Below, piece after piece: positions 16,159-25,820 of a DNA stretch of 64,000 nt. Where the stretch lies: positions 1 through 64,000 of the forward strand of contig JAPLKI010000022.1 in assembly GCA_026388155.1 (NCBI GenBank), read 5' to 3'. The position numbers were made by a program, and so were the translations under genes. The stretch's first letter is position 1; every line of letters starts with the position of its first letter. The notes under the pieces are model-generated. The model saw only the letters and a program-made list of their open reading frames with translations, ran no database searches and was not told where the DNA came from. Source of the stretch: Elusimicrobiota bacterium (GTDB taxonomy: Bacteria > Elusimicrobiota > Elusimicrobia > Elusimicrobiales > UBA9959).

Positions 16159-18909
16159 TTATATCTCCAGCAGGTCCATCTCAGTCCTGAAATTCATTAA
16201 GTCATGCGCTATACCGATAATCCTGGCATCGAACGCTTCTCCGATTTGCCGAGGGTCTGGGATGTTCAGCCTGACCCGGTCACTCAGTTCCATCTCTGGC
16301 ATAAACCTGGTCGTAAGCGTTGCCCGGCGCTTCGGCTCCTTGTAGCGGCTGAAATATCGCTTTGCCATTACGGTCGCCAGATCTACGTCGGCCTGGAATA
16401 ACATCCCGCCGCCGCCTACTGACAACGGCCTGATCCCAAAGCGCTGGTTTGATGTGGGTGCAGGGTCTCCCTCGGTCTGTGAGTCCGCCGTTTTAACGAA
16501 CTCGCCGAAGTTCGCTCTGATGCTGTTGTAAACCCTGTCCCAGCCGGGACTGATGCTTTGGACCTTCTCTATGTTTGAGCCGTCCAGGGTAATCAAAGGA
16601 GAGGCGATTGTTGTCTTGTTCCTGAAAAAGAACCGGCCATCACCGTCAAGGCCGAGGTCAAAGTCGGCTATTCTTGCCAGCTCCTTGATTACATCCAGCA
16701 CCGACCGGCTGCCGAAGTTTGCCATCGTGATGAGGATGTCTCTGGTGGTCAGCGTAATGATGCTTAGCGTGTGCGCGGGGGGAACTACTCCAGCTGTGTT
16801 TAGCAGCGTAATAAAAGCCATCTTAGGTGGCATCCCGAAGCCGTTGGATACAGCGAACTCGTCGGAGATTATTGTGTCATTCGGCCCCAGCGCCCGGTGG
16901 TAGCCATAGCCTGACATCGTAAGCGGCGTGACAACTGCAGTAAATCTCTGGACGGTGCCGTTGTTTGGAATAACCGCTGCCTTCCAGGTATCCCAGGAAG
17001 CTATCCCTGAGCCGCCATCAATTGCCGGTGAGACCGCGATAGCTGGCAGCCATACCCGTTTAACGCCATAAGGGAGTGACTCAAGGGTGTCAGTTAAAAC
17101 AATTTTGAGCGTTATATACCTGGGAGAATGAACATTTGTCCAGTTCCCGATATTTCCGCCATTGAGGACAGGCATTTCTGTGGGGTAAGAATAGGTGTCG
17201 TTGCCCCAACACCAGTAAAACTGGGCTCCCGCCGGTAAGCCTTGCAACTCTGCGAAGAACGGCCCTAAGGTGGTTATAAGCGCGAATGTCGTTAGGCCAG
17301 AGAGAACTACTCCATAATCCACCCAAAGAGTTATCTGCCCTGTCGCTGGGGTCGGGCTTATGCCGTTATAGCGGATAAAGTCTATGCTGAAAGTGCTATT
17401 CGTGCCTGTGCTTGATTGAAGCCGGACTCCGGAAGTGCCGCCGGAGAGCGTTCCCAGCGTTCCAGAAAGAACCTGCGTACCGTCAATAAACAGTGCCCAG
17501 GTCCCAGCTGATACGCTTGTCATGGTAAGTGCGAGACGAAATGTATGGAACTGCGTAAGATCCACATTGTAACCGGGACTAAGTGTGGCAGACCGAACTT
17601 TTACTTTGTTTAGGTCTGTTATTTCAATTTGTGCGCCTCGATAAGGGGATTGTCCTACCATTGTTCCCAGTGTGATGGTCCCGTGGACTGCTGAGAATCT
17701 CATTCTGGCGCAAACGCATCTTGATAGCCCAAACTCTTCGGCCTGGTTGTAGAGCATGTAATCCGCGCCGCCGTTGTGTGTCACCGTTCTTATGCTATCG
17801 GCAAGTGTGGCTGTCGAACCTGTTGGCAAGGTTTCCGACCAGGGGAATGTGTAATCGCCCTCAACCGTGCCTTTCTCTAGAGCCGGTGCGTAGTCGCCTT
17901 CATATTGCGAAGTCCATTTTGGATGAATCCCGTCTTTTATCCGGCGGAAATTTATGCGGTTGACATTTAACACCGCTTCCCATTCAGCCTGTGTGTCATA
18001 CGGATTGATAGTAAGCTGCCCATCGCCCTCTGGCGGCTCTGCTTCAGCTACAACTGCCGCCCGGTGTAAACTGTAAGACGCGAAGTCCACTAACTGTGTG
18101 TGCAGTATTTCGCGCTGGGCGGGCGGCTCGAACTGTACGGTTTCAATCGCCGCTGTCTGGACCTGTGGTACTGAGGCAATAAGGTCGCTTGCTACGCTGT
18201 GGATTCGCTGGTCCCGTTTCCAGGTCACATAATCTGCCCGCACCTCCGCGCCGAGGGGCGGCTGAACGGTTTCAAATTTAATTACAGCGGTCTTTGTTGG
18301 GTCATTTAAGCCTGTAGCGCTCCATCTGGTGCCAGGGCGCATCACCTCGCCGCCGACGCGCACAGCTTTCACGGCTCCTACAGGTGTGTTGGCGAGTGCA
18401 AACTCAGCTTTTAAGCCATCGCCAATGCCAAGAAGCTCATTAGTTACGAGGATGGCCGCTTTGTCAGCGTCGGCATCTTCAAGCAGTTGGTCTGTCGATT
18501 GGATGTCCAGTTGCAGTGTGGGTGTGCCGGAGTCCTCTATGGTGTCCTCAATGACCCCGGTGAAGGTCGGGAAGGTCTCGTCAGCGCCGGAGACCTTAAG
18601 CCCTAAAGATACTCTGATTTTGGAATGAAATCGCTGGAATCCCGCGAAGCGGCCTGCCGATCCGGCGTCCCATTGCCGCTTTGCGTTTTCTACTTCTATG
18701 CGGATGTTGGAGGCCTTATATTCGTTTAATGCCTCTGTATCCAGCTTCCAGGAAAGCCGGTCAAGCCTGACGACTTCGGTGGTAATATCAATGGGAGTGG
18801 TCTCCCAGCTTGAGCCGTCTGCCAGCCTTCGAAAAAGCTCAACTTTCCTGACCGGATAAATCAGGTTTGAGGTCTGTGCAGCTTTGTATCCTGCTGAAGT
18901 GGTCTTCAT
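16159..18909 (-). CDS. Tail hub / tail-associated protein
   Basis: A 916-residue protein whose ATG overlaps the tape-measure stop, the standard place for distal tail or hub proteins. The N-terminal ~240 residues (Y-P-V-R-K-V-E-L-F-R-R, then V-E-V-E-N-A-like strands) look like the hub fold that attaches to the tail tube end. Residues ~370-520 look like a LamG/concanavalin-type jelly roll. The C-terminal ~250 residues return to hub-like sequence, suggesting the lectin-like part was inserted. Family membership not proven. Confidence 0.6.
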   Translation of the reverse strand: MKTTSAGYKAAQTSNLIYPVRKVELFRRLADGSSWETTPIDITTEVVRLDRLSWKLDTEALNEYKASNIRIEVENAKRQWDAGSAGRFAGFQRFHSKIRVSLGLKVSGADETFPTFTGVIEDTIEDSGTPTLQLDIQSTDQLLEDADADKAAILVTNELLGIGDGLKAEFALANTPVGAVKAVRVGGEVMRPGTRWSATGLNDPTKTAVIKFETVQPPLGAEVRADYVTWKRDQRIHSVASDLIASVPQVQTAAIETVQFEPPAQREILHTQLVDFASYSLHRAAVVAEAEPPEGDGQLTINPYDTQAEWEAVLNVNRINFRRIKDGIHPKWTSQYEGDYAPALEKGTVEGDYTFPWSETLPTGSTATLADSIRTVTHNGGADYMLYNQAEEFGLSRCVCARMRFSAVHGTITLGTMVGQSPYRGAQIEITDLNKVKVRSATLSPGYNVDLTQFHTFRLALTMTSVSAGTWALFIDGTQVLSGTLGTLSGGTSGVRLQSSTGTNSTFSIDFIRYNGISPTPATGQITLWVDYGVVLSGLTTFALITTLGPFFAELQGLPAGAQFYWCWGNDTYSYPTEMPVLNGGNIGNWTNVHSPRYITLKIVLTDTLESLPYGVKRVWLPAIAVSPAIDGGSGIASWDTWKAAVIPNNGTVQRFTAVVTPLTMSGYGYHRALGPNDTIISDEFAVSNGFGMPPKMAFITLLNTAGVVPPAHTLSIITLTTRDILITMANFGSRSVLDVIKELARIADFDLGLDGDGRFFFRNKTTIASPLITLDGSNIEKVQSISPGWDRVYNSIRANFGEFVKTADSQTEGDPAPTSNQRFGIRPLSVGGGGMLFQADVDLATVMAKRYFSRYKEPKRRATLTTRFMPEMELSDRVRLNIPDPRQIGEAFDARIIGIAHDLMNFRTEMDLLEI

Positions 18910-20888
18910 ACCGCTTCCTTGGACAGCCGTCCCTGCTTTGAGATGATGGATTTAACAAGCTCTGCGCCCTCGGCTGTGCCGGAACGGGTAACCTCGGACA
19001 TGCGCCGCATTAACTGTTTTACCTGCTCATCGCCTACACCGGTGACCGTAATAGTGTTGTGTTGTATGACCGACACGTTTACGTCCCCGCCAGATATGTT
19101 CCCGCCAGGTGCATCCCCGGTAAACTTGTCTAACTGGTCAAGCGGGATGACTGCTTCAGGGCCGCTTTCCGCAATTGTTGCCAGGACAGGCTTTGTGACG
19201 ATAGCGCCGTCGGCAAATCCAAAAATCTTCTTCAATCCTTTAGAGACCGATGGTGCGATAGCCATGAAACCGGCAGTTAAAAGCCCTCCACCAATGCCAC
19301 CAGAGGCTGCTCCCGCAGATGAGGCTGCGGAATCTGCCAAGGCTCTCTCTACGGCGATGCGGGTGAATGTTTCAATGGCTGTTCTTAAGACCGTATTCAT
19401 TACGGCCTTCCAGGCATCCTCAAAACTTTTGCCTTGCAGGATCATGTCCGCCACGGCACCGGAGAATGAAGAGGCAAAGGCTTCAGATACAGCCTTTTGA
19501 GTGTCGTGTACCATTATAAGGTCGCCGTTTATAGCATCCCTTGCCTTCTGGGATTCCGCAATAGAAATGGCGGTCGCGTTCATCCTGGCGGCGGTAAGTT
19601 CGTCCTCGGTTATCAGGCCCTTGGTTCGTAAATCCTCAAATTGCTGCAGCCGTTGAGTCTTCTCTTGCTCAATGAGCATCAGCCTGGACTCCAGGCTCTG
19701 CCCCTCGGATTACAGGCGTTCCGCGTCAAGCTGGATTAGTTTGTCATGCGCGTCCTGCGCCTGGCGCTTTTTCTCGTCGGCCTCTTTTTGCGAGTCTTCT
19801 ATCGATTTCTCGGTAACTCTGGCTTTAAGTTCAACTTCCTGTGTAATCAGCTCTTGGCGCTCATCTGAATAACGCTTGTGAACCTCGGCTGCCTGCTCAA
19901 CTGAGGCTTCCTCTATGGCCTGCATCTTTACATTGGCATCCTGCACGATATCCGGCAGCCGGTCGAATTGCCCTTTAAAGATAGCGCCCCAGCCGCTGGC
20001 AGTCTGCTCAATGATTACCATGGCCTTGGCACCCCAGTTAGCCATGACGACCCCGAGGACCTCGAAGAACTGTGTCCCTTTTAGGAGCGCGGCAAGCAGG
20101 AAGTTGAAAACTGGTAACACACCCATGCCGACTACCTCTTTGAAATCGTCCAGCCGATTTCGTGAGGTTGCGAGTTGCTGTGCAAAACCAGATTCCCTTT
20201 CTGCTGCTCCAAGAAACTTTTTAGAAAGGGCATCTATTACTTCCTGCGAAGTGTTCGCATCACCTATGAACGCGCCAAACTCGGTCTTAAGCGCCCGCAT
20301 GCGGCTGGCGTCGCCATTGAGAATCGGGCCAAGGAGTTCTAAAACTTGGTTGAAGTCTTTGCCAGACGCGGACGCAAGTCCAAATGCCAGCTTTGTAGCC
20401 TGCATGGCTTGCCCGGCATCGCCAGTAATCCTTGTAAGCTTACTGAGTGCCTCATAAGTGTCTGTATCTGAAAACCTGGTCAGGGCCTGCTGCTCTTGCG
20501 CGAACGCCATGATGCGTTCTTTTTCCTTGCCAAAAGAGCCGCCGGTTGCCTCGACCGCAAACTGGAGCCGTCTTAATGCGTCCTCTTCGCCTGAGGCCGC
20601 GTCCGCTGCGGATTTAAAGAAAGCAGCTATACCGGCGACTGTGGCAAAGCCCGCCAGCTGATTTATAAGCTGGCCTGCCGCGCCTTGGACAGCCGACATC
20701 GATTGCGCCGCTGCGTTAACTTTGGGGGGGAGCGCCGTAAAGGCTTTATCAGCCCGCGCCGTGGATTTTTCAATTAAGCCCGCGAATTTATCGGAGCGTT
20801 GCGCGGCGTCAAGGAGTTGTTGCGACAGCCGCTGGATGGCGGGCGAGGCCTGGTCTACGGCCTCGAATATTATCTCGAAGCCGGGCAT
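18906..20888 (-). pseudogene. Tail tape-measure protein interrupted by an in-frame TAA
   Basis: One reading frame from ATG 20888 to 18906 (about 660 codons) encodes a tape-measure-like protein: an N-terminal Ala/Gln-rich helical region (A-V-D-Q-A-S-P-A-I-Q-R-L), a hydrophobic centre, a long charged coiled coil, and a C-terminal Gly/Ala part with I-A-E-S-G-P-E-A-V-I-P-L, a motif common in tape-measure proteins. A TAA at 19710-19712 breaks the coiled coil; both sides stay in the same frame. An ATG at 19679 with GGAG 9 bases upstream could restart translation. Either the gene is dead, it makes two polypeptides, or the base is a sequencing error. ATG 20888 chosen for AAAGGCGG. Confidence 0.8.
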
Positions 20889-20890
20889 GG

Positions 20891-21268
20891 TTAAACCGCC
20901 TTTGGTATGCAATCAAGGGTAAAATTTATTATCTCGACAAAAAGCCCGACCGCGAGCGGATATTCGGCAATAATTGCGTCCACCGGCACCGCGTCACGAT
21001 CCCCGTCACCAACTCCGATTTTGGGTGAGATTATTCCGTATAAAAGCACACGCCGGAACTGCGGCAGCTTGGGATTGGATATAAGCTCATTTATGCGCTT
21101 GGCCAGCGCGTCCCGGCCTTCCCGCGCGATAGCCCAGAAATCGGCGGTCTCGTCACCTAAAAACAGCAGCGGCACGCGGCGTATGCGGAAACACAAACCG
21201 CAGACTTCCACGGTTTTCTCTTTGTTGAGCCGCTCCTTGAGCATGTTTACGGAAACTGGTTCATACAT
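20891..21268 (-). CDS. Putative tail assembly chaperone
   Basis: A 125-residue protein between the tail tube and tape-measure genes, the conserved place of tail assembly chaperones. It is mixed alpha/beta with a helical C-terminus. No slippery frameshift motif was seen, so only one product is expected. ATG 21268 was chosen because AGGA lies 8 bases upstream; it overlaps the tube gene stop region. Call is positional. Confidence 0.5.
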   Translation of the reverse strand: MYEPVSVNMLKERLNKEKTVEVCGLCFRIRRVPLLFLGDETADFWAIAREGRDALAKRINELISNPKLPQFRRVLLYGIISPKIGVGDGDRDAVPVDAIIAEYPLAVGLFVEIINFTLDCIPKAV

Positions 21269-21270
21269 AA

Positions 21271-22233
21271 TCAATATCCTGACACCGCGTTGGTGAGCGC
21301 TGCTTGCAGGCTGTAGCCCAATGCAGGGTCCAGCTCCGCCTGGAATGATACGGCAGAGCCGAACAGCCCCTCCAGCGTGCCGAAGGCATAGGCGGTGTAT
21401 TTGGCTTTCGGAACGCTAAGTTCCAGCTTGTTCTTGAAAGTGTCTTCTATGATATCGCCGGTCAGGGCTAAATCAATGGCCTGCGGCAGGTTATCCAGAA
21501 ATTTCTGCCGGTTGGCTTCGGTCTCGAAATAGATTTCATAGCCGCCCTCGATGGAGAATTTGCCGGATGAGATTATGTCCTTCGCGTCCCTTGACTGGCT
21601 TAAGGTCCGATGTGCCGCCGATGCGTTGTCGATGCTTAGCGTCCAGCTTTTAACGTCCTGGTTAAGAATCCCGTCCAGCTTGAATTCTGTCTGAAAGAAC
21701 ATCAGCGGCTTCGGCGTACCGAATACCGCCGAGAACGCCGATGCCGTTTCCTCGGTCTTAAACAACACGTCCGCCGATACCTGCCCCTTGCCGTCAACAG
21801 AGCCGGTCATTGTCAGCTTCTTTATTACGGTGAGCGGGTAACGCTTGATACCAAGTCCCCGGTCAACGAAATAAGTGAATGATGGGAACTGCACCTTATT
21901 GTCGGGCTTGAAAACATGCCTGAACACGGTTGGCGAGTTAGCTGCGTCCGGCTGTGTGGTTGTCACCTTGCCGAGGCAGCCGTATAGCAGATCGCCCAGC
22001 GTGTCCGCTTCAAGGTCAATAGCGGGCAGCGAGCCGCCGCCTTCGCGTATTCCGGCGGCCGAGGGGTAAGATTCCTTGGAGCCGCGTATCTTGTCGTCCG
22101 CGATAAGCAGCGATTTATAATCCAGCAGGGCTTCCGCGCCGACCGCAAGGAACTTCTGCGGCGCGGCTTCGGCTATCCCGCGGGTTGTTTCTTTTTTGAA
22201 TCCATATTTCTGGCTTTCAATTGCTGACGGCAT
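21271..22233 (-). CDS. Tail tube protein
   Basis: A 320-residue beta-rich protein starting M-P-S-A-I-E-S-Q-K-Y-G-F-K-K-E, with segments such as A-I-D-L-E-A-D-T-L-G-D-L-L-Y-G and K-L-T-M-T-G-S-V-D-G-K-G typical of phage tail tube proteins. These pack as hexameric rings forming the tail lumen. Order (connector genes, this, chaperone, tape measure) supports the call. AAGGAGG site upstream. Confidence 0.75.
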   Translation of the reverse strand: MPSAIESQKYGFKKETTRGIAEAAPQKFLAVGAEALLDYKSLLIADDKIRGSKESYPSAAGIREGGGSLPAIDLEADTLGDLLYGCLGKVTTTQPDAANSPTVFRHVFKPDNKVQFPSFTYFVDRGLGIKRYPLTVIKKLTMTGSVDGKGQVSADVLFKTEETASAFSAVFGTPKPLMFFQTEFKLDGILNQDVKSWTLSIDNASAAHRTLSQSRDAKDIISSGKFSIEGGYEIYFETEANRQKFLDNLPQAIDLALTGDIIEDTFKNKLELSVPKAKYTAYAFGTLEGLFGSAVSFQAELDPALGYSLQAALTNAVSGY

Positions 22234-22245
22234 ACGATTGCCTCC

Positions 22246-22737
22246 TTATTTGCGGCTTGTGGTTTCCACTGTAAATACCAGCGCGGCGGCTGTCAGATTG
22301 GCGTTTATTGTCGCCACGAGATTATCCTCCGGCGGCTCCCATTCAATAGCTTTCAGGCTTGAGAACAATACCTGCCCGTTCGGCAGAGCCAGCCCGTCCA
22401 AATCAACGTTGTCTATCAGCAGTTCGGCTATTTTCTGGGTCTCGGCGGTTTTTGTCTTTATTATCTCCTCGCTTGGGCTGAACGGCTTTACGAACACCAG
22501 CCGGAAGTGATAGACGATGCGGTAAGTCTGTCCCGTAGTTATGCGCTCAAGATTTGTGGCCGGAGCCGGCTTCACGAACACAGCGGGCATGTTATCCGAC
22601 AGGTTTTCCAGAGCAGGGAAGAACTCAAGCGCGCCTATGGCGATTACCTTAAGTCCCATCTGGTCGGCCAGGTGCTGGTCGATAAGTTCCACTATCCGAT
22701 CGGCGATAAGCGTTTCGTGCAGTCTTGGCGCGGGCAT
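22246..22737 (-). CDS. Putative tail terminator / minor tail protein
   Basis: A 163-residue protein whose ATG overlaps the stop of the gp10-like gene. It starts with a helix (L-H-E-T-L-I-A-D-R-I-V-E-L-I-D) and continues as beta strands (Y-R-I-V-Y-H-F-R-L-V-F-V), the layout of gpU-like tail terminator proteins. Position just before the tail tube gene supports this; sequence evidence is weak. Confidence 0.5.
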   Translation of the reverse strand: MPAPRLHETLIADRIVELIDQHLADQMGLKVIAIGALEFFPALENLSDNMPAVFVKPAPATNLERITTGQTYRIVYHFRLVFVKPFSPSEEIIKTKTAETQKIAELLIDNVDLDGLALPNGQVLFSSLKAIEWEPPEDNLVATINANLTAAALVFTVETTSRK

Positions 22738-23225
22738 CAGGTTTCGCCTCCCGCCTGCTGTAAGGCTTCCAGAACACGCGACTGGAAAATGGTTTGAATC
22801 CGTGGCGTTGCGCTCAATAACGCTGGCTTCAGATACGGCTGGGCCCTGAATCCGCGCCGTTTGATGGCTCTGGCTACCACAAAGGCCAGCCGTTCGTCGC
22901 CCAGTTTGCGCCGCGCCCAGGTCCGCAGGTCGCCAGACGGCGGCGGCATAGCGCCGGACCACGGGTTCCGGCCTTCCTCTATTACCGAAGCGTAAGGCAG
23001 GCCTGAGCCCACCTCGCCGATTATGCGGTTGCCTTCTTCTGTTACGTTCTGTGCTATGGAAACGCGCAACAGGCCCCTGAATACCGGCGCGTAGAGCTTG
23101 GCGTAGCTTTGCAGGAGAACCGCCGATTCCCGCATGGCGCGGACGATGGCGTTATGCAGCCGCTGCGGCAGTTGCGGCAGCGTCTTTATCAGCCCGTCTT
23201 TGTCCCTCAGGATGATGCGGATCAT
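22737..23225 (-). CDS. HK97 gp10-like head-tail component
   Basis: A 162-residue protein with an N-terminal helix followed by Y-A-P-V-F-R-G-L-L-R-V-S-I and Y-A-S-V-I-E-E-G, then Q-P-Y-L-K-P-A-L near the end. This is the characteristic pattern of the HK97 gp10 family (x-A-P-x-x-T-G-x-L, Y-A-x-x-x-E-x-G, and a final P-x-x-x-P-A). It would act in joining head and tail. Confidence 0.75.
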   Translation of the reverse strand: MIRIILRDKDGLIKTLPQLPQRLHNAIVRAMRESAVLLQSYAKLYAPVFRGLLRVSIAQNVTEEGNRIIGEVGSGLPYASVIEEGRNPWSGAMPPPSGDLRTWARRKLGDERLAFVVARAIKRRGFRAQPYLKPALLSATPRIQTIFQSRVLEALQQAGGET

Positions 23226-23545
23226 TTTTTCTCCTCAAGAGTGGCTTCCAGGTGGTGATTCCAGAAATTCTTAACGTCGGTTACCGTGAACACACTATTA
23301 TCGGACTCCAGGACGACCTCGTAGTTCTCTTTAAGGTCTGTCGTGTTCACGAACAGCCGGAACGCGTGTTTCGGCGTCTGGCCCAGTACGTTCCGGTTTG
23401 ATGCCGTCCCGCCCGGGTTGAATCGCGCTTTTACGCCGGTGGTTAATACCACATAATCAAACACGGGCTGTTTCGTGCCGGTCACGAACCGCTGGACAGG
23501 CTTGCGGATGGTGATGGTTTCGTTCAACAGCCGTTTTTCAATCAT
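23222..23545 (-). CDS. Head closure protein
   Basis: A 107-residue beta-rich protein starting M-I-E-K-R-L-L-N-E-T-I-T-I-R, typical of SPP1 gp16/HK97-type head closure (head-tail stopper) proteins that begin with a strand describing T-I-x-R. The ATG overlaps the upstream stop (ATGA), and its stop overlaps the next start. Call from size, strand pattern and position. Confidence 0.6.
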   Translation of the reverse strand: MIEKRLLNETITIRKPVQRFVTGTKQPVFDYVVLTTGVKARFNPGGTASNRNVLGQTPKHAFRLFVNTTDLKENYEVVLESDNSVFTVTDVKNFWNHHLEATLEEKK

Positions 23546-24135
23546 AATGTCGATATTCTGAACCGCTTGCCGAGCGCGGCCCACGCCCTATCCAACTCGT
23601 CGTTCAGCTTCTTGAAACTGCGCGTCTGCGAGAAATCGCCTATATTCTCGCTGTCCACAAGCGGTTCTAACCTGGCCGATAGCACGGTTTTTGCAACTAT
23701 GAGTGTGGCTATCTTCTGGACTAAAGCCGGGACTTTGACGTAGCCGTGAATGCCGCTGACGATTACATTGGCTATGCCGTACGGTATCAGTCGGCTTTTA
23801 AGCTTTATAATCCCTGTCGCCTTTTTGAGCGCGTATTCTTTCTGCTGAATTTCGTCGCCGTCCAGTTCAAACGAGTCAATCTGCAGGATCGGGAAGCAAT
23901 CCAAAAAAACAGCGTCGGAACCGTCGCCATCCAACACATTCGTGAACTGCTTGGTCCGGAAGCACATGCCGGAACGCCGGTCAATCTCTTCGGTGGCGGC
24001 CTCTATCCACTCTGGCAGGATGTCTTCCTCCGGCACTTCACCGCCGGTCATCTTGGAAACGAGCGCTGGTGTCGTGTAGGCGGTCGGAATAACAGCCATG
24101 ACCGCCTGTGAGAGTAAAGAGGCCAGCGTCGCCAT
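23542..24135 (-). CDS. Head-tail adaptor (gp6-like)
   Basis: A 197-residue protein with helical N-terminus (P-E-E-D-I-L-P-E-W-I-E-A-A-T-E-E-I-D-R), F-R-T-K-Q-F-T-N-V-L-D-G-D-G-S, and a helical C-terminal half, the pattern of phage head-tail connector proteins (HK97 gp6 family). ATG 24135 was preferred over 24186 because of AAAGGGGG upstream and overlap avoidance with the preceding gene. Confidence 0.65.
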   Translation of the reverse strand: MATLASLLSQAVMAVIPTAYTTPALVSKMTGGEVPEEDILPEWIEAATEEIDRRSGMCFRTKQFTNVLDGDGSDAVFLDCFPILQIDSFELDGDEIQQKEYALKKATGIIKLKSRLIPYGIANVIVSGIHGYVKVPALVQKIATLIVAKTVLSARLEPLVDSENIGDFSQTRSFKKLNDELDRAWAALGKRFRISTL

Positions 24136-24136
24136 C

Positions 24137-24460
24137 TTACACAACCCCCTTTCGCCGCCTGTCATACTCGGCCAGTTTATCCTCAAAGTTCCTGCTCAGT
24201 TCATCGATAGCGTCCTTGTTGGCCTTCCGTATTGACTCACGGCGCTCCAATGAAAGCTCGCAGATGGCGGCGAAGTATTCAAAAAATGCCAGCGCTTCGT
24301 TCAGCCGGGCATAGTTGTTTTTCAGGTTTTTGATGAACCGTGCGCGCTTGGCCTCAGCCGGGGTCAAGGGGCGCTGTGTTTTGTCAAGAAACACAATCGC
24401 CCTGGGCGCTTGCCCCGGTTTGTTAACGTGCAGAACAGCATTGTCGTTGTCCTCTGCCAT
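24137..24460 (-). CDS. Small coiled-coil protein
   Basis: A 107-residue protein. After a short beta part (P-R-A-I-V-F-L-D-K-T) residues 33-107 form a charged helix with heptad-like Leu/Ile/Ala spacing. It lies between an FN3-domain protein and the head-tail adaptor. GGGAGA site upstream. Function unknown. Confidence 0.55.
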   Translation of the reverse strand: MAEDNDNAVLHVNKPGQAPRAIVFLDKTQRPLTPAEAKRARFIKNLKNNYARLNEALAFFEYFAAICELSLERRESIRKANKDAIDELSRNFEDKLAEYDRRRKGVV

Positions 24461-24466
24461 GAGAGG

Positions 24467-25798
24467 TTATCTCCCACCCGTGCCGTCGCCAGTGCCTGAG
24501 GTCTTGGAAGCGCTTGTGTCCAGCGTGGGTATATTGGAAGTGCCGTCCGTCCAGTAACTTGTGGTATCCTCGGCTTCAACCTTGTAGCTATAGGTCTGGC
24601 CGTCCTGCGGATAGGGCACTTGAGCGGAAGGCCTGCGATTGGACGCATTGCCCGCGCTGTCGTCAAAGCTCACCCTGCCGGTCCCTTTCGCTATAAGCGT
24701 TGAGTTGACCTTGAGCGCCTGCGCGGGGTCGAATGACGAGCCGGGCGCGCGGAAGATGTTGTAGCCGTTCACGTTTGAATCGGTGACCGCGTCCCATGAA
24801 ACTGCCACCTTGTTTGAGGAAACCTCGGTCGCCAGGTTCTGCGGCACAGTGGGAATCAGTTCCACGAACGCGAGATGCGGGTTCTGCGTCATCACCTCGC
24901 TGGACAGGTTGGAGGCGTTGCCCTGATCGTCAACGGCAAACAGGTAATAAGTGAAGTCTTTTCCGTTGTCCGGGTCTAGCGGCGTCTGGTCCTGAAACGA
25001 GGTGGCGGTTGACAGAATTGCCGAACTAACGGCGGAAACGCCGGAGGCTGCCAGTACGTTCGTCTTTGTCGGAACCGATACCGGCGCGTTGCCCGGCACG
25101 CGGTAAAGCTCGTAATGGTCAAGGTCCTGCAGGGTGGCCTGATAGCGTATGGCGATCCGGTTGCCTGCGGTGAACCCGCCTGCAAGTTCCGTCAGAACGC
25201 CTGTAGATAGGTCAAGAGTGTAATGCGTTGACAGAGTCTTGGTAACCACAACAGTCTGCTTGACCACAGCTCCCGAAGCATGCGGATAGAAAAGCCCGTC
25301 CGTGAGAGTGATGTCGCCGGTGGACGTATTCACCGCCTTCACGCTCGCATACTCTTCTTTATTGGTCACCCCGTCGTCTATAACTATCTTGGCGCCGACT
25401 ATGATATCGGCAGGAACCGGCGTGCCTATGTTTATGATGCGCTGGCCATGAACCGTTGAGGCCGTAAGCGTCTTTGTGTTGGATGATGCGGAGGTTCTTT
25501 CATACACGGTAAACGAGCCAGCCGCAATAGGGTCGAACTGCGTTTCATGAAGGGCGGCGGCTGCGCCGTCCGCGAGATCCGGTGTGCCGTCCGGGTTTTT
25601 GAACAGCTCACCGCCGGTAAACTCGTTTTTTGTCGGGGCGGTCCAGTTAAGCGTTATACGCGTCTTGCCTTTCGGCGTCGGGCCGTCAATAAACTGGCTG
25701 GCCTGTATAAGCCCCAGTATAGCGGGCTCTGCCGACAGGATGTCGGCCGCGAGGTTTCCCAGGACCTGCTGCGATAGTTGGGATTCAAGAGTTGCCAT
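24467..25798 (-). CDS. Virion surface protein with fibronectin-III-like domains
   Basis: A 443-residue protein. At least two FN3-like units are visible: D-H-Y-E-L-Y-R-V-P-G with F-T-Y-Y-L-F-A-V-D-D-Q-G near residues 225-300, and V-P-Q-N-L-A-T-E-V with V-A-V-S-W-D-A-V and Y-N-I-F-R-A-P-G near 320-350, ending Y-S-Y-K-V-E-A-E-D. The C-terminus is Gly/Thr-rich. The position among head/connector genes suggests a head decoration or fibre. GGAGAAATAA site before the ATG. Confidence 0.65.
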   Translation of the reverse strand: MATLESQLSQQVLGNLAADILSAEPAILGLIQASQFIDGPTPKGKTRITLNWTAPTKNEFTGGELFKNPDGTPDLADGAAAALHETQFDPIAAGSFTVYERTSASSNTKTLTASTVHGQRIINIGTPVPADIIVGAKIVIDDGVTNKEEYASVKAVNTSTGDITLTDGLFYPHASGAVVKQTVVVTKTLSTHYTLDLSTGVLTELAGGFTAGNRIAIRYQATLQDLDHYELYRVPGNAPVSVPTKTNVLAASGVSAVSSAILSTATSFQDQTPLDPDNGKDFTYYLFAVDDQGNASNLSSEVMTQNPHLAFVELIPTVPQNLATEVSSNKVAVSWDAVTDSNVNGYNIFRAPGSSFDPAQALKVNSTLIAKGTGRVSFDDSAGNASNRRPSAQVPYPQDGQTYSYKVEAEDTTSYWTDGTSNIPTLDTSASKTSGTGDGTGGR

Positions 25799-25820
25799 AA
25801 GTTATTTCTCCTTTTTACTG

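Noticed and set aside
18906-20912. Stop-codon reassignment (TAA as sense) in the phage
   Set aside because: Many phage genes here end in TAA at the expected length, and only the tape-measure gene has an internal one.
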